64,000 nucleotides of DNA from Apostichopus japonicus (GCF_037975245.1 NC_092571.1:25994564-26058563), one strand, 5' to 3'. Numbered from the stretch's first letter, positions 23,451 through 35,290 are shown. Notes: generated by a model not told the origin, from the letters alone. A program made the numbers and translations.

Positions 23451-24490
23451 TACTGGTGTGACTGTGGAAGGGAGTGGGGGAAGGGGAGGGGAATTTCTAT
23501 TGCTGCATCAGGCTAGATCGTGCCTTGCGGTACCACTAGTGGGACTGTTGCAGAGAGTGGGGGAAGGGGAGGGGAATTTCTATTGCTTCATCAGGCTAGA
23601 TCGTGCCCTGCTGTACCACTGGTGGGACTGTGGCAGGGAGGGGAGAGGGGGATTTCTATTGCTTCATCAGGCTAGATCGTGCCCTGCTGTACCACTGGTG
23701 GGACTGTGGCAGGGAGGGGAGAGGGGGATTTCTATTGCTTCATCAGGCTAGATCGTGCCCTGCGGTACCACTGGTGGGACTGTTGCAGGGAGTGGGGGAA
23801 GGTAATTTATATTGCTACATCAGGCTAGATCGTGCCCTGCGGTACCACTGGTGGAACTGTTGCAGGGAGGGGGAGAGGTGGATTTCTATTGCTACATCAG
23901 GCTAGATCGTGCCCTGCGGTACCACTGGTGGGACTGTTGCAGGGAGGGGAGAGGGGAATTTCTATTGCTGCATCAGGCTAGATCGTGCCCTGCTGTACCA
24001 CTGGTGGGACTGTGGCAGGGAGGGGAGAGGGGGATTTCTATTGCTTCATCAGGCTAGATCGTGCCCTGCGGTACCACTGGTGGGACTGTGGCAGGGAGTG
24101 GGGGAAGGGAATTTCTATTGCTACATCAGGCTAGATCGTGCCCTGCGGTACCACTGGTGGGACTGTTGCAGGGAGGGGAAGAGGGGCATTTCTATTGCTG
24201 CATCATGCTAGATCGTGCCCTGCGGTACCACTAGTGGGACTGTTGCAGAGAGTGGGGGGAAGGGGAGGGGAATTTCTATTGTTGCATCATGCTAGATCGT
24301 GCCCTGCGGTACCACTGGTGGGACTGTTGCAGGGAGGGGAGAGGGGGATTTCTATTGCTGCATCAGGCTAGATCGTGCCCTGCGGTACCACTGGTGGGAC
24401 TGTGGCAGGGAGTGGGGGAAGGGGAGGGGAATTTCTATTGCTGCATCAGGCTAGATCGTGCCTTGCGGTACCACTGGTAGGACTCAGGGG
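23450..24490 (+). repeat. G-rich minisatellite, 76-83 bp unit, 13 copies
   Basis: The core GCTAGATCGTGCC occurs 13 times at spacings of 76-83 bp (about 23511 to 24450), each followed by GGTACCACTGGTGGGACTG and a purine run such as GGGAGTGGGGGAAGGGGA. Length variants differ in that purine run. The open frames across it repeat the same peptide in shifting frames and are artefacts. Confidence 0.95.
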
Positions 24491-25220
24491 AAGGAGTGAA
24501 GGGGGATTGCACATCACCTGTTTATTTCTGGCTATGGTTCTGGGCGAGTGGGCATACTAGAGAGTGGTAGTGAGAAACCTCTTTTCTAAAGGACAATCAA
24601 TTATCAGAGATTTTCCTGGCACCAGTTCATTGACTCAAATCACAGTGTTATTTCTATATACCTGAAAGTTTAGTGACTTGAGCATTGCTTTTTACAACAC
24701 TGGCGTGATGACCGTTTTTGCCCAAGGGTGTAGGTCATGGGTCAGTCTGCCCCTGATGATGACTTCCTGAAAATGGACGGAACACTAAGTGACCAGAGAA
24801 CATGGACAGAAGTAGTATTGATAATTATCATGCTACATTTATTAAATGAATCTTGCACTAAGCAACACATAGATAAATACATATATACACGTGAAGATTA
24901 TAATATCTTGAATGAAACATGCTGCACAGTGCAATCAACTGCTTTAAAGCCCGGGCTATGTAGAGACAGCAGTATGATGGACTCTGTATAATATAGATAC
25001 ACAATGCTGCAAATGTGACCTTTAAACCAACATGAAACAATATGGCAAATTCTCATTCTAAACAAACAAATATATTATCACTAGTCTGATATCCTTTACA
25101 TAACCCAACCGATGTAATAATTTTACCAACTTCACATCATCATTATCCAACTGATGTTATCATAAACTGTTTACCTCCCTTCTGAATAATCATCAACACA
25201 CTGAGGTAATCATGAACTGG

Positions 25221-25404
25221 TTACCTATCTTACATAATCACCATAATCATATACATGTTATCATAAAATACTTACCTATCTTACATAATCATACATTCCT
25301 AATCCATGTTATCATAAACTACTGTATGATTATGTAAGATAGGAAAGTAGTTTATGATTACATTTTACATGTATATGATTATGGTGATTATGTAAGATAG
25401 GTAA
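25221..25404. repeat. Inverted repeat with 75-80 bp arms
   Basis: The left arm starting TTACCTATCTTACATAATC at 25221 is matched in reverse by the right arm ending at 25404, with a short spacer around 25310-25325. A direct partial copy of the arm sequence is at 62480-62540. Confidence 0.8.
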
Positions 25405-25663
<259 letters not shown>

Positions 25664-26032
25664 TCATCATGCATATCAACATACCTTCGTAATCATCCTT
25701 ACTCAACCCATGTATTCATTAGCAGCAAGTTGAACTAGTGAATCACCCAGTGTGTCTATAGACTACATCCAAGCGTATCTGGCTATTGAGTTAATTTGAT
25801 ACATAAGTGGAATCGGGAACGACAGTTTGTGAGTATGGTTCATGCAGTTTTTCGTAAGAAATTATCATTTTGATGTTCACTTTGTAAATCTCATGAACAT
25901 GTGAAGACAGAGAAATAGAAGTTCATTTTTATGTGGGTAGGTTTGGTACATATTGGTACATATTTATACAACATTTGACATGTCAATAAATTTAAATTAA
26001 CTTTCGTTCAATGTTTACATTAGTTTACTTCA

Positions 26033-26590
26033 TTATAAATACTTGTCAGAAAGAGAAATGATAGCTTCATTACTCTGGAATGAATCTTGGGCCCCAAAGG
26101 GGGGGGGGTGGTCCAAGCTACAAATCCCCAAGAAACTCATTTTCAAATATCGCTTATTCTCTCGTAGCAAGTTTAAAAAACGTTTGGTAGACATCAATTC
26201 AATATACCCGGATTCCATTTCAAAGCCTGTTGTGGTCCAGGGGCGAAGTTGTTTAAGTTGGAGGTATTGCATGTTCTCTCTCAGGACTAAAGCACAAAGG
26301 CACGTGTCCGAAATTTTAATTACTTCTTGTAGAAGGTATGCCAAATCTGAAAGTTGCATTGCTTTCAGACTGTTCACTTGTAGCCCTTGAACTTGAGTAA
26401 ATACATTTTTTAGAACTTCCAATTTTATTGGAATGTATTTCAAAGCCCTGTGGGGCCCAGAAAGTTTTAACACTTTTGTTAGCATAGTATTACTCAAAGA
26501 AAATCTGGAAGTTATGCAGAGGGCTTCATATTTATACAGCAGCAGACTGAATATGGGTGACCTGGGAGAAGTCCTCTTCATTGGGGACAC
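26033..26590 (-). other. Unclassified open frame downstream of the transporter, possible 3' UTR or LRR-like relic
   Basis: A 185-codon leucine-rich frame with segments such as LKYIPIKLEVLKNVF and LSDLAYLLQEVIK that faintly resemble leucine-rich repeats. It lies about 75 bp past the transporter stop codon, on the same strand. In copy 2 the matching region (50514-50760) has lost about 190 bp and the frame is shorter, which argues against a required protein. Most likely it is 3' UTR or an old gene fragment. Confidence 0.25.
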
Positions 26591-26666
26591 CCTATGACCT
26601 ACCCCCCCCCCACCCCTCCATCTTGGGTATCACCATTGCAGAGACTCGGTTTGCGATAAGGGATTT

Positions 26667-29600
26667 CTAGCTTGAAAAAGAGTTTTTACTATTCTTTCTC
26701 ACAATCCACCAAATTAGTGAAACGACGGATAGAAACAAGTTCAGAACAGAAAGTAAACCAAAGGCCAAGGAGAAGGATCCAGTAATGTCAATTAGAGCAC
26801 CTGTAAAGGCAAGAAAGAAAATAAGATGAGAGTTGTTGTCAAGATATAACGGTTTGATTATGAATGGTAATTTCTGTTTTCATTACTACAAGACAATCGG
26901 TTATATTTATGAAACGGTTTAAAAACGGTACAATTTTTAAAGCATTTTTTGAAGAAGAAAAAACGCCTAGATGTCACCCGGTGCATACGTTTTCGGTAAG
27001 CTTAGTAGCTATTAGAAATGTATGCACTTACCACCTAGAAATGTATGAAACAATTTATGTAGAAATCACATTTCATTGAAGACGTATTGTTGATACAAGT
27101 CAAGCATGTAGCTGTTACCCGTACTTCCGTACCCTGACATGACTAATTTACCAATTTTGGGAGAGATATAAATCTAATTGCTTTACGTATCGTGTTTGAT
27201 CCCAGGCCACCCGATACACACAGCGAACACAGTTAATAACTCTAATTCTTAGAGTTTTGTACCGCAGTAAGAACTGGATCGTGCCATAAATCGGTAGCAT
27301 GTGCTATTAGGATTACAGTAAGAAATGAGGATATGTGTAATTCCAACAAATATAGTTGTTGGGATTGCTTGGGATTACACATATTCTCAGTTCTAACTGT
27401 AATCCTAATAGCACATGCTACCGATGTATCAGATTTATCAGCACGATCCATGCAGTTGTTACTATGGTACAACACTTCAAGATTGACAGTAGTTACTGTA
27501 ATCTATGTGTGAATCGGCTGCCCAGGCACGTCGAGGGTCCCAAGGCAACTCTACGAAACACGGACGTGAGTATGATAGGAGGGCATGAGGCAGAAGTTTG
27601 TAGTGTAGGGTGCCTAGGCCTACTGTAGCTGGACCTAATTAAGCCTAAACATTAGGACCTAACTTGCAGATGTAGTGGAATCGTTGAAGGCATCTTTTTT
27701 AGATTTGCTCAGTTCATTTTCAAATTCCCCAACCCATGAAGACCTACATTTCAGATTGAATTTCAAATTCAGTAAATTAAGTGGCCAACTAGTCCAACGC
27801 ACTATACTGTATATGGTGTGCCTGACAACTAGTGCAGTAACACGCACGCGCTGGTATATGAGGATGTATGAGGATGTAAACATGTGCCGTTCCTATAGGT
27901 TAGTGCCTTCCTGTTTGCATACATGTCCGTTAGGAGAGTGCCTGTTTGCAAAAAGTACGTATCTAGTGTAGATGTGTGTTTATAAATGAATATGCAACAC
28001 TAAACAGCTACGGTGTCACCGTTGTTAAACATGCATACTTTTCAAGTTTTACTGTTAGATTCCAAATTTGAGTTAAATTGTCGATGTTGTTATCCATAAA
28101 CCCGTGTGGGCTTCTTCCACATTCGTGGTCGCTTAGCGTCGTACTGCCTCATGGCCCGCACTTATGCATTTAGTGCCATGTTCCGTCCGGCAGCAGTATT
28201 CCGATAATGGTAATACATTGTTAAGGTATGTGTACTGTACATAAACATGTAAGAGAGTGACATGTGCCAAATTTTTAGGAGTTACTACTCATGAGAATCA
28301 AGATAGGACATTGCATATTAATAATGTATGTAACAAAGAAGCAATATATTTAGGCATTTTTAATAGATTTTAAGAGTATATTGGTTCTAAAGTTCTTCTA
28401 TTGTTGTACAATGCACTGATCTTGCCGGTAATTTCTTATGCTAATATTGTGTGGGGTTTGGGTGACTCAAAAGAGGGCTGGTACACATTATGTGCAATGC
28501 TGGTTTTATTGATGCATACACCACTCCTGTGTGAAAAACTCGATGTAATGACCATTAATAATATACATACTATGCATTTAAGTGTATTCATGTATCGTCT
28601 TTTAAATTATCTTCTACCTGATACAATAAGTAACTGCATACAGTATAATTTTGAAATGCATAATCATGATGCACGCAATGCTCCTTTTTTTCGTAATAGT
28701 AAGCCAAGATTTGAGCTTAGAACAAAAAACGTATTTATTTTACTGGTATTAATCTCTGGAATTCATTGCCAAATATAATTAAGGAAATTCGTACAGTAAA
28801 TATCTTTAAGAAGAATCTTAAACTCCACCTTACTAACACATGATAACTCATGTGTGTAAAACTTAGTCTACTCGTCTCTTTTAACCTTTATTTGTTGCTT
28901 ATTCCCTCCCCTACCTTATTAGGTGGGGGGAGGGGGGTTCTCTAGCACGGTGGCCAGACTTTGTAAAAGTTCGCCTCAATAACTTTGTTTCTTGTCTCCG
29001 TTTATCTCACTGTTGTTAATTTTGTAATTCTTGGTTTGTGCTTAGAATTATTTGATTTACTTATATGTACTATTTTGTATTTTGTTGGCACTGTGATGGT
29101 AAATAAATGAATGAATGAATACTACACACTAATCCTGTTAGATAGTAATAGGCTTAGTGTTACCGGTTGTTCTCTTCTCGACCTATAATGCTTCCTCTGT
29201 GTTAGGTTTTATCACAGGACAACTATTTTAGGACTTTTGGAAGGGAGATTATTGCTTAATTAAAAATACAATAAAGATGGTAAGTCAGTGTTCCTTCCAT
29301 CAGCTTCATTGAACGTCAGTTGAGCTAACTGCCACTGTATATACGTAGGCTATATGTCTATAAGTATATTAACAGCCTAGTCAGAGACATGGTTCTTACC
29401 AAATTACGCTATGAGGCATAGTCAGAGAGAGGTTGTGAAGATGGTTGCAGGTATGTGCAAAGTGTAGTATATTATGTGTGACTATAGGCTAGGTTTTGCA
29501 CACTTAGGACTGTTATCACTGAGTCTGCTATTGCCGATTGGACCATCAACTGTTCTTCGGGCAAGGTGAGCCACCCAGTTGGAACAATTTTTTTCTATTC

Positions 29601-32600
29601 TTGTAGTGTCATGTCCCGCTTCAGAGCACTCGTATTGTCAGTACGAGCAGTATAAATATCATGTTTCTATCTGATCAAGGTCAGTAAACTCAATACACCA
29701 GTGCTTTGAGAGCATTATATTGGAGTACAGTTTAGAGAGGTATTAGCATTAGGAAATGGTCCCAACTGGCTGAGAGAACTTCATTAGTGTTGAATCAGCA
29801 TTACAGTGCGTTATCGCATTGGCTTGTTTAACTCAAGAGGCATGGCGTAACAGAAAACAGGATCGAAATCTGTCCTCAGAAAATACGTTTTTTGATACTT
29901 CCGATCATTAATGTCTTTAATTAATGCTTGTTGAAACCTTCCCCGTTCCCCATTTTGTTTCCTAAAATGAACAGCTTTGGTAATTTGCTATTTCGAAACG
30001 CATAGAGTCATTTCAAAGCTTAAGCTGTGCAAGAATAAAGATAAAAGCGGAAAATCATTAACTACTTTGGGTCTGATTACAACAAACGATTAACAATATA
30101 GCAATTTATTAATATCTTTGAATTAAAAAAAAAAGGCGGATGGTGAAATTTCACCTTGTGATGTTATAGTTTAGTAAAAAAAGGAAAAAAAAAAGAGAAG
30201 AAGTGAACGCCTTACCAGTTAAACCGCTACCTAACTGGGCGGCGATACCGCCTGTGAAATATGATAGTACAATGGCAACTTCAAAATGGTCGTCACAAAG
30301 TGTTGACGGAGTAAAGCTGGTGGACGCGATTCCCTGAACAGCGATACCAAAGCCACTTATAAACGAATATAAAGCCAGTGCAGGAAATTCACTCGATATT
30401 AATGTCACGATAAAACTAAGAAACACTAGAAAAGATGGTAAAGCAAATCCACTCAGGATGTTGGCAAGACCTTTGTAAAAGATGCAAATGCAATACAAAT
30501 CTCCCAGTACACCACCAATGCCACCGCAGAGGGACATCAAAACGGCTGTGGAAGAGTCTAATCCGGCGGATTCGCCAAACGGGATCAAAAAGATAGCCCA
30601 ACTAGACAAAGTCAATCCAAACATGGTACCGATGGCCCAAACCAGAAGAAAGTCCGGATGACCGGAAAATAAGTGATGGTTTAATCTTTTCTCTTCCAAT
30701 AAATTCTCCGTAGATTCCAACTTGGTACTGACTGTTTCTCTTTGCCGGTCATATCCGGAAAGTTCACAGTTTTGGTCCATGATGGAAGAAGATGCAATAT
30801 TATTATTCGGGTTGCGCCGTGTAAATTCTTCAGCTGTTAAAGGTAAATGTTCCTCGCTACAACGTTGTTGAGCCTTGTCGCTGCTTTTCAATTCTTTTGA
30901 TGGTAGTATGAGTCCCACGGGCACCAATATTAAACAAAGTGCTCCAAACACTGTCATGTCAACTCGAATTCCAAAGGATTTGAACAGGTATTCTGACAAC
31001 AAAGGCAAGATGGCGATTCCGAAATATGCAGCAAAGAGTGATATGGAATAGGCAGTGGGGAACGAATCACGGAATGCTCTCTCCATGTAGACTACCGAAG
31101 AAATATTGCATAAGCCGAATCCAATACCTGAGAGAGCAATAAAAGAGGATTTTTGAACTAAAGACGACATTAAGTAGGTCAGAAATGAAAAAAAACGCGA
31201 CAGAATTTCTGGTTTGTCGCAAATACTAAAATTTGAACAACAATACTCACCTGTAATTGCCGAATAGATAAACAGTACCCATATTCCATTCATTGGGAAA
31301 ATAGCGCGACAAAAGTATCCCGCAGCAGCTAGCATCCCTCCAAGCATGTACAAGGTTTTATATTCAGCAAAACGCCTCAAAAACTTGACCAAAGGTGCTG
31401 CGAATATAGAATAAAAAACCTTACATTTTATAAGAAAAAAAATTTAGTTGTCTTCATGACTGTGCAGCGTTTATAACATTTAGAGAAGGTGAATATGATG
31501 AATATGAAGGTGAATAAGTAAAGATAACTGGTTAAGTTTACAGATACACGAGAAGGGCAAATATGTTACCAAATTAACTAATTTGTAACATTTCCAAGTG
31601 CAACTGGAATCTTCCACGCGTCTCCTTTTTGTTACAACAAATGTATGTGTGTGTGTTTCTGTAACGTGAATTTGCCCGATCATCTCATATCATATCTTGT
31701 TTAGGTGTTACATTCGAGTTAGAAATTGCTTACAGAAAAAAAAATCGAAAAGCTACAATACCAGCAGTCTTAGTGATTTGACCCTTGACACGTTTCCCAA
31801 GAGAACAATTAATGTGACACTTGAAATTGATAAAAGTCAAGTAATTACTGAAAACCGACCTTTTGACCTCCACAGATTAGAATAGAATGCTGTTAATCAG
31901 GGAAGGTGAATCAATAATAATAATATGAAGATCACCTAATCTTTGTAAATTGAAAACAAACTTTGCAAATACTACACCATGGTTTAAGAAATGACAGTGT
32001 GCTTGTAACGCACATATAACAATAAAGTAGAGAGCTTCTATCGACCCCTGTACTCTGTGACAGTGTTGCTTCTTCAATATTCTCTACTGAAGCCTATAAA
32101 GGCCATTAATAAGGAAGCTTATTCCAATATTTGCTTTTCTTTTTACTTTATCACGATTGCACAAGCTGTTTTAGAATTTGACCTCGGCTGACCTCAGAAG
32201 AGAACAGATTGGTGCAAATAAAATCAGCATCAGCATACCATAAATAACATCAGCATACCACGCATGAAGTTTGATCAACATGTTCTTGTCGTCAACATTG
32301 GCGAAGGAGGCGGGCTGCAGCCCTCCCCCCCCCCCAATCCAATATTTTTGTGAAAATTCTGGCAATACGCTGAAAATTTTTTGGGCACCTACTGAAAGGA
32401 AAATAAATGCAATATGTTCTTCAATGGTTAAACTATATTATATCATTATCATGATAATTGCAACGACTTCCTCCAAAATGATAACCAATATGGAAGGGTA
32501 ATACCTCGGCAAATGATTGCATGCAATTTGCATGCGATGTAATAACAGATGCATGCCTATAGGATATGTACATTAAACTGTTGAACAATTTTGGTTATAT

Positions 32601-33078
32601 TTTTGGGGCAAGTCGTAACAGCCCCCCCCCCCCTCCCCTCCCCCAATTCAAATTGGGCTCCTACGCCTATGCAAGTCAAGGAACCGCACACGCACCACAC
32701 GACCCTCCTCCTTGTCGTATACCGGAACTATAAACTAACGGACATAATACAGTTCAATTTCTACATGATATATTTCGTCAAATGTGAATAAAATTATACT
32801 CATAATGCATGAATTCATTAATTCAGCTCTACAACCTTATTCTAGATGCACTCATTGTAATACTACTGCCATAGTTCACACTTACATGATATGTTGCACG
32901 AACTCATTTGGAGGGCGAAGGAGCATCCAAGAATGAAATGCGTTGTTTTGAAATCGTCGAGAAACGTTGTCAGAATAACACCGTAAGCCTTCACCGATCC
33001 CGAAAATAGGAATTTACAAAGCAACCTAGCAACGAAGGTGTTTGCCTTAGCCAGTCGAGTAACTTCGTTCCTCTCCAT
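26667..33078 (-). CDS. MCT-like (SLC16-type) major facilitator transporter, copy 1
   Basis: Four-exon model on the minus strand: exon 1 33078-32886, exon 2 31397-31251, exon 3 31127-30216, exon 4 26800-26667, joined to 461 codons plus stop. All junctions are phase 1 with GT-AG introns (donors GTAAGT, GTGAGT, GTAAGG; acceptors TTCGCAG, CTCTCAG, TTTACAG). Exon 1 gives the first membrane helices (SVKAYGVILTTFLDDF), exon 2 FAEYKTLYMLGGMLAAAGY, and the exon 2-3 join restores AITGIGFGLCNISS, a typical MCT helix-4 motif. Exon 3 carries the large cytoplasmic loop and helices 7-11, exon 4 helix 12. It lacks the usual N-terminal DGGWGW motif and the helix-8 arginine of proton-lactate carriers, so the substrate is uncertain. 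Expected in the plasma membrane. Confidence 0.85.
27254..27475. mobile_element. Foldback MITE in transporter intron 3, copy 1
   Basis: A hairpin of about 220 bp. The left arm (GGATCGTGC, GGTAGCATGTGCTATTAGG) is mirrored by the right arm (CCTAATAGCACATGCTACC, GCACGATCC). An identical-type element sits at the equivalent place in copy 2 (51584-51790), so it was inserted before the duplication. Confidence 0.75.
28262..29125 (+). mobile_element. 3' LINE fragment in transporter intron 3, copy 1
   Basis: Starts within the RT C-terminal part, passes the thumb-domain motif LYNALILPVISYANIVWG and ends in a 3' tail with AATAAATGAATGAATGAAT near 29120. Frames are broken by small indels. It is antisense to the host gene and shared with copy 2, where the same LINE is split by a later insertion. 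The bases GTACAATGCA at 28406-28415 mark the empty site of that insertion. Confidence 0.85.
28401..28778 (+). pseudogene. LINE RT C-terminal fragment
   Basis: A 125-codon open remnant of the C-terminal domain (ALILPVISYANIVWG, then MHLSVFMYRLLNYLLPD). It has lost part of the domain compared with the sister copy at 53777, which keeps NVRKLQKRAVRIMCNAGF. Not functional. Confidence 0.75.
32179..32194 (-). promoter_or_regulatory. DR4 motif in transporter intron 1, copy 1
   Basis: TGACCT-CGGC-TGACCT on the plus strand, i.e. AGGTCA-GCCG-AGGTCA on the gene strand. It is about 0.9 kb downstream of the start codon and preserved in copy 2 at 57467-57482. Confidence 0.45.
32297..32671. mobile_element. 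Non-autonomous DNA element with GGCTCCTACGCCTATG end, copy 1
   Basis: Ends at GGCTCCTACGCCTATG (to 32671); the other end is a diverged inverted version near 32297 (GGCGAAGGAGGCGGGC). Flanks share GTCAA as a likely target duplication. The inner part has GGGCACCTACTGAAAG and a poly-C tract. Related copies are at 52739-53777 and 57603-57983. Confidence 0.7.
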
Positions 33079-33515
33079 TATATACTGGGAAAAACATGAA
33101 ACATTCGTGACTACTAACTGGCAAGTAAGGCTGGCTGTTGATAGGGGTGTGTATTGTTACTGCATATGTGCGTCTATCGCTAGCTACTGGCACATGTGTT
33201 TGAAAGTTGCTAAGTATTCTGATCGAGTCAGCGATTGTTTATAATTTTGCAATCGTTGGGGCTATTTGCTGGCATTAGTAGCTGACGTACCAGCATTGTA
33301 TTGGTTTGCAGTGTATAAGTTAGCCTATAGGTTCAATTGTACTGGAAATCCTACCCGTATTTTATAATGAAGAGACTAGGAAACACTTGGGTAATAAAAC
33401 AAATATAACTTTTCTCTTTTTCTCCAAGTAAAAGCTGATATATGAAAGATGTCCGAGTGAATTCTACTGTCATACGTTGACATGTGGTCCATTAACCATT
33501 GGTATTTGCAAGGTA
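33079..33515 (-). promoter_or_regulatory. Upstream region of transporter copy 1
   Basis: The 440 bp upstream of the start codon is included in the duplication and nearly unchanged for the first 160 bp, then diverges. It probably contains the promoter. No clear TATA box or initiator could be assigned. Confidence 0.3.
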
Positions 33516-33518
33516 TAA

Positions 33519-34237
33519 TTACAAATCTGGACTTTTCAGTACAGGTTTGCAAGTGATCAGTTTCTTTAACGACAAAAATGCCTGCTCACATCCCTCTGTC
33601 CATTCAATAACAGTGGGCTTACTTTTCTTTGTTAGGTCTGTAAGGGGACTGGCAATTTGAGCAAAGTCCGGTATAAGTTTCCGATAATACCCGGTTAATC
33701 CAAAAAACGATGTTACCTCTGTCTTAGATAGAGGGGTATGCCAGTTAATAATAGCCTCGATCTTACACTCTTCTGGTCTTACTTCTCCAATACCAATTAC
33801 ATAACCTAGATAAGGAACTGTAGGTTCACCTATCCTACACTTATCAGGCTTTACTGCCAATCCTGATTTCTCCAATCTATTAAACCTGCCTCCAAATGAC
33901 ACAAGTGCTCTTCCCATGTCTTACTGAATATAACTATGTCATCAATATAGGCTTTAGCAAATTCCTCACATCCTTGCAAAACATTATCCAGGAGACTTTG
34001 GAATTGGATATGCGTCAAACTTGGACTTTGGTATGGGACAAAATTGGACTTTGGTATGGGATATGCGTCAAACTTGGTCACTTGATTAAGTTTTCGATAG
34101 TCTGTACATATCCTAATCGAACCATCCTTCTTTGGAACAATGGCCGACCCCCAAGGACTAGACGATGGTTTGATTATTCCTGCCTCTAACATTTCCTCTA
34201 GTTGTGACTTAATTTCGGCTCTTTTAGCCTGGGGCAA
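33519..34237 (-). pseudogene. Gmr1-like RT/RNase H fragment
   Basis: Two overlapping frames (34237-33851 and 33917-33519). The first has the RT N-terminus through YRKLNQVTKFDAYPIPK, then a gap: the catalytic block around the first aspartate is missing and replaced by a short GGACTTTGGTATGGG tandem duplication, after which AYIDDIVIFS follows. The second frame continues with the connection domain (WHTPLSKTEVTSFFGLTGYY). Confidence 0.85.
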
Positions 34238-34439
34238 GCGGTATGCCTTTTGTGTTATGGGTACTTCATTAGTTACATAAATAGATGCTCAGCACTTTGG
34301 GTTCTACCTGGCACATCAGATAGTATGTCGTCAAACCTCGGTAGAAGCTTTGCGCCATTATTTCGTTTCTCCTCTGCTAACCTCTCTGAAATATTTACAC
34401 TTTGCCAATCTTGGCTTGCATTCTGATTGGCTGATACCC

Positions 34440-35290
34440 TAGCTCTGAATTACCACAATTATTAGAGTCACTTTCTAATACATGGGCATATAAACAATGC
34501 CGTTCTACCCACGGACGAAGCATATTAATATGAAATATTCTGAACTGTTTCCTCTTTGTACCCGTGTTTATTTCATAATCTGTATCACTTATTTTAATAG
34601 TGATAGGGTAGGGTCCTTGTCATTCTGCTTGTAGTTTCCCAGATGCTGTGGGCAGAAACACTAGAACTTGTTGCTCAACCCCATAACATATACTCCTAGC
34701 AGTTCTATCATACCGCTCTTTCTGCTGGTCTTGAGCAGCAGCTGATTGCCTTGAACCATTGCTGTGAGCTCTCTCATACGATTTCGAATATCTAGCACAT
34801 ACTCTAAGATATTTTCGTTATGACACTGACCTTCTGGATTACATATCTCTTCTCTCATCGAGAGGCCCCTTTACTTTTCTACCATATAGTAACTTAAACG
34901 GACTAAATCCTATGCTGCTTTGGGGCATTTCCCTATAAGCAAATAACAGATAGGGGATATAGCGATCCCAACTCTCCAGTTGTTGAGTAACAAATGCCCG
35001 TAACATTGATTTTAATGTACCATTAAACCTCTCAACGAGACCATTGGTTTGTCGATGGTACGGTCTGGACTTCAAATGGTCTATTTCTAACATGTTACAC
35101 ACTTCTTTCATCAACTTTGAAGTGAAGTTCGTTCCCTGATCCGAAACTATCTCCTCAGGAATACCAACATGGGAGAATAATTTCAGTAGTTCCTCAGCAA
35201 TTGTCTCCGCTTCCTGATTTGGAATGGGAATTGCTTCTGGCTAACGGGTAGCAAAGTCCACTACGACTAAAACATAACGAAAACCCTTCT
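34440..35290 (-). pseudogene. Gmr1-like integrase fragment
   Basis: Contains VVVDFATR, SDQGTNFTSK and RPYHRQTNGLVERFNG, which carry the three acidic catalytic residues, then LLFAYREMPQSSIGFSPF and the C-terminal GPYPI and INMLRPW motifs. In-frame stops interrupt it after DFATR and before QGPYPI. The N-terminal zinc-binding part was not identified. Confidence 0.85.

Larger units (their letters stand above)
25808..33515. repeat. Segmental duplication, copy 1
   Basis: Collinear direct match to 50262-58833, starting at AAGTGGAATCGGGAACGAC in both and fading after the TATTTGCA block at 33510 and 58828. It contains the whole transporter gene with introns, a hairpin MITE, a LINE fragment and a CATAGGCGTAGG-end element, all shared with the other copy. 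Confidence 0.95.
33519..35290 (-). mobile_element. Decayed Gmr1-like Ty3/gypsy retrotransposon, integrase before reverse transcriptase
   Basis: Read on the minus strand, the order is integrase core (DFATR, then SDQGTNF, then HRQTNGLVERFNG carrying the DDE residues, about 35285-34840), integrase C-terminus (FRIFHINMLRPWVE, about 34530), linker (FDDILSDVPGRTQ), then RT (LPQAKRAEIKSQLEEML, AYIDDIVIFS) and the start of RNase H (FFGLTGYYRKLIPDFA). This continuous IN-RT order is unlike ordinary gypsy elements and is known from the Gmr1 group of deuterostomes. Several stops and frameshifts and an internal RT deletion show it is dead. No LTRs were found. Confidence 0.8.

Noticed and set aside
23458-24560. 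Several 60-100 codon frames with repeated peptides
   Set aside because: Produced by the 76-83 bp minisatellite read in all frames.
31128-31250. Continuous reading of the transporter through 31128-31250
   Set aside because: This 123-bp stretch is divisible by three and open in copy 1, but it has perfect GT-AG borders; removing it restores the MCT helix motif, and the 119-bp copy-2 version would shift the frame.
33519-35290. Two separate gypsy fragments in unusual order by juxtaposition
   Set aside because: Coding relics continue through the integrase C-terminus into the RT leader without a repeat boundary.
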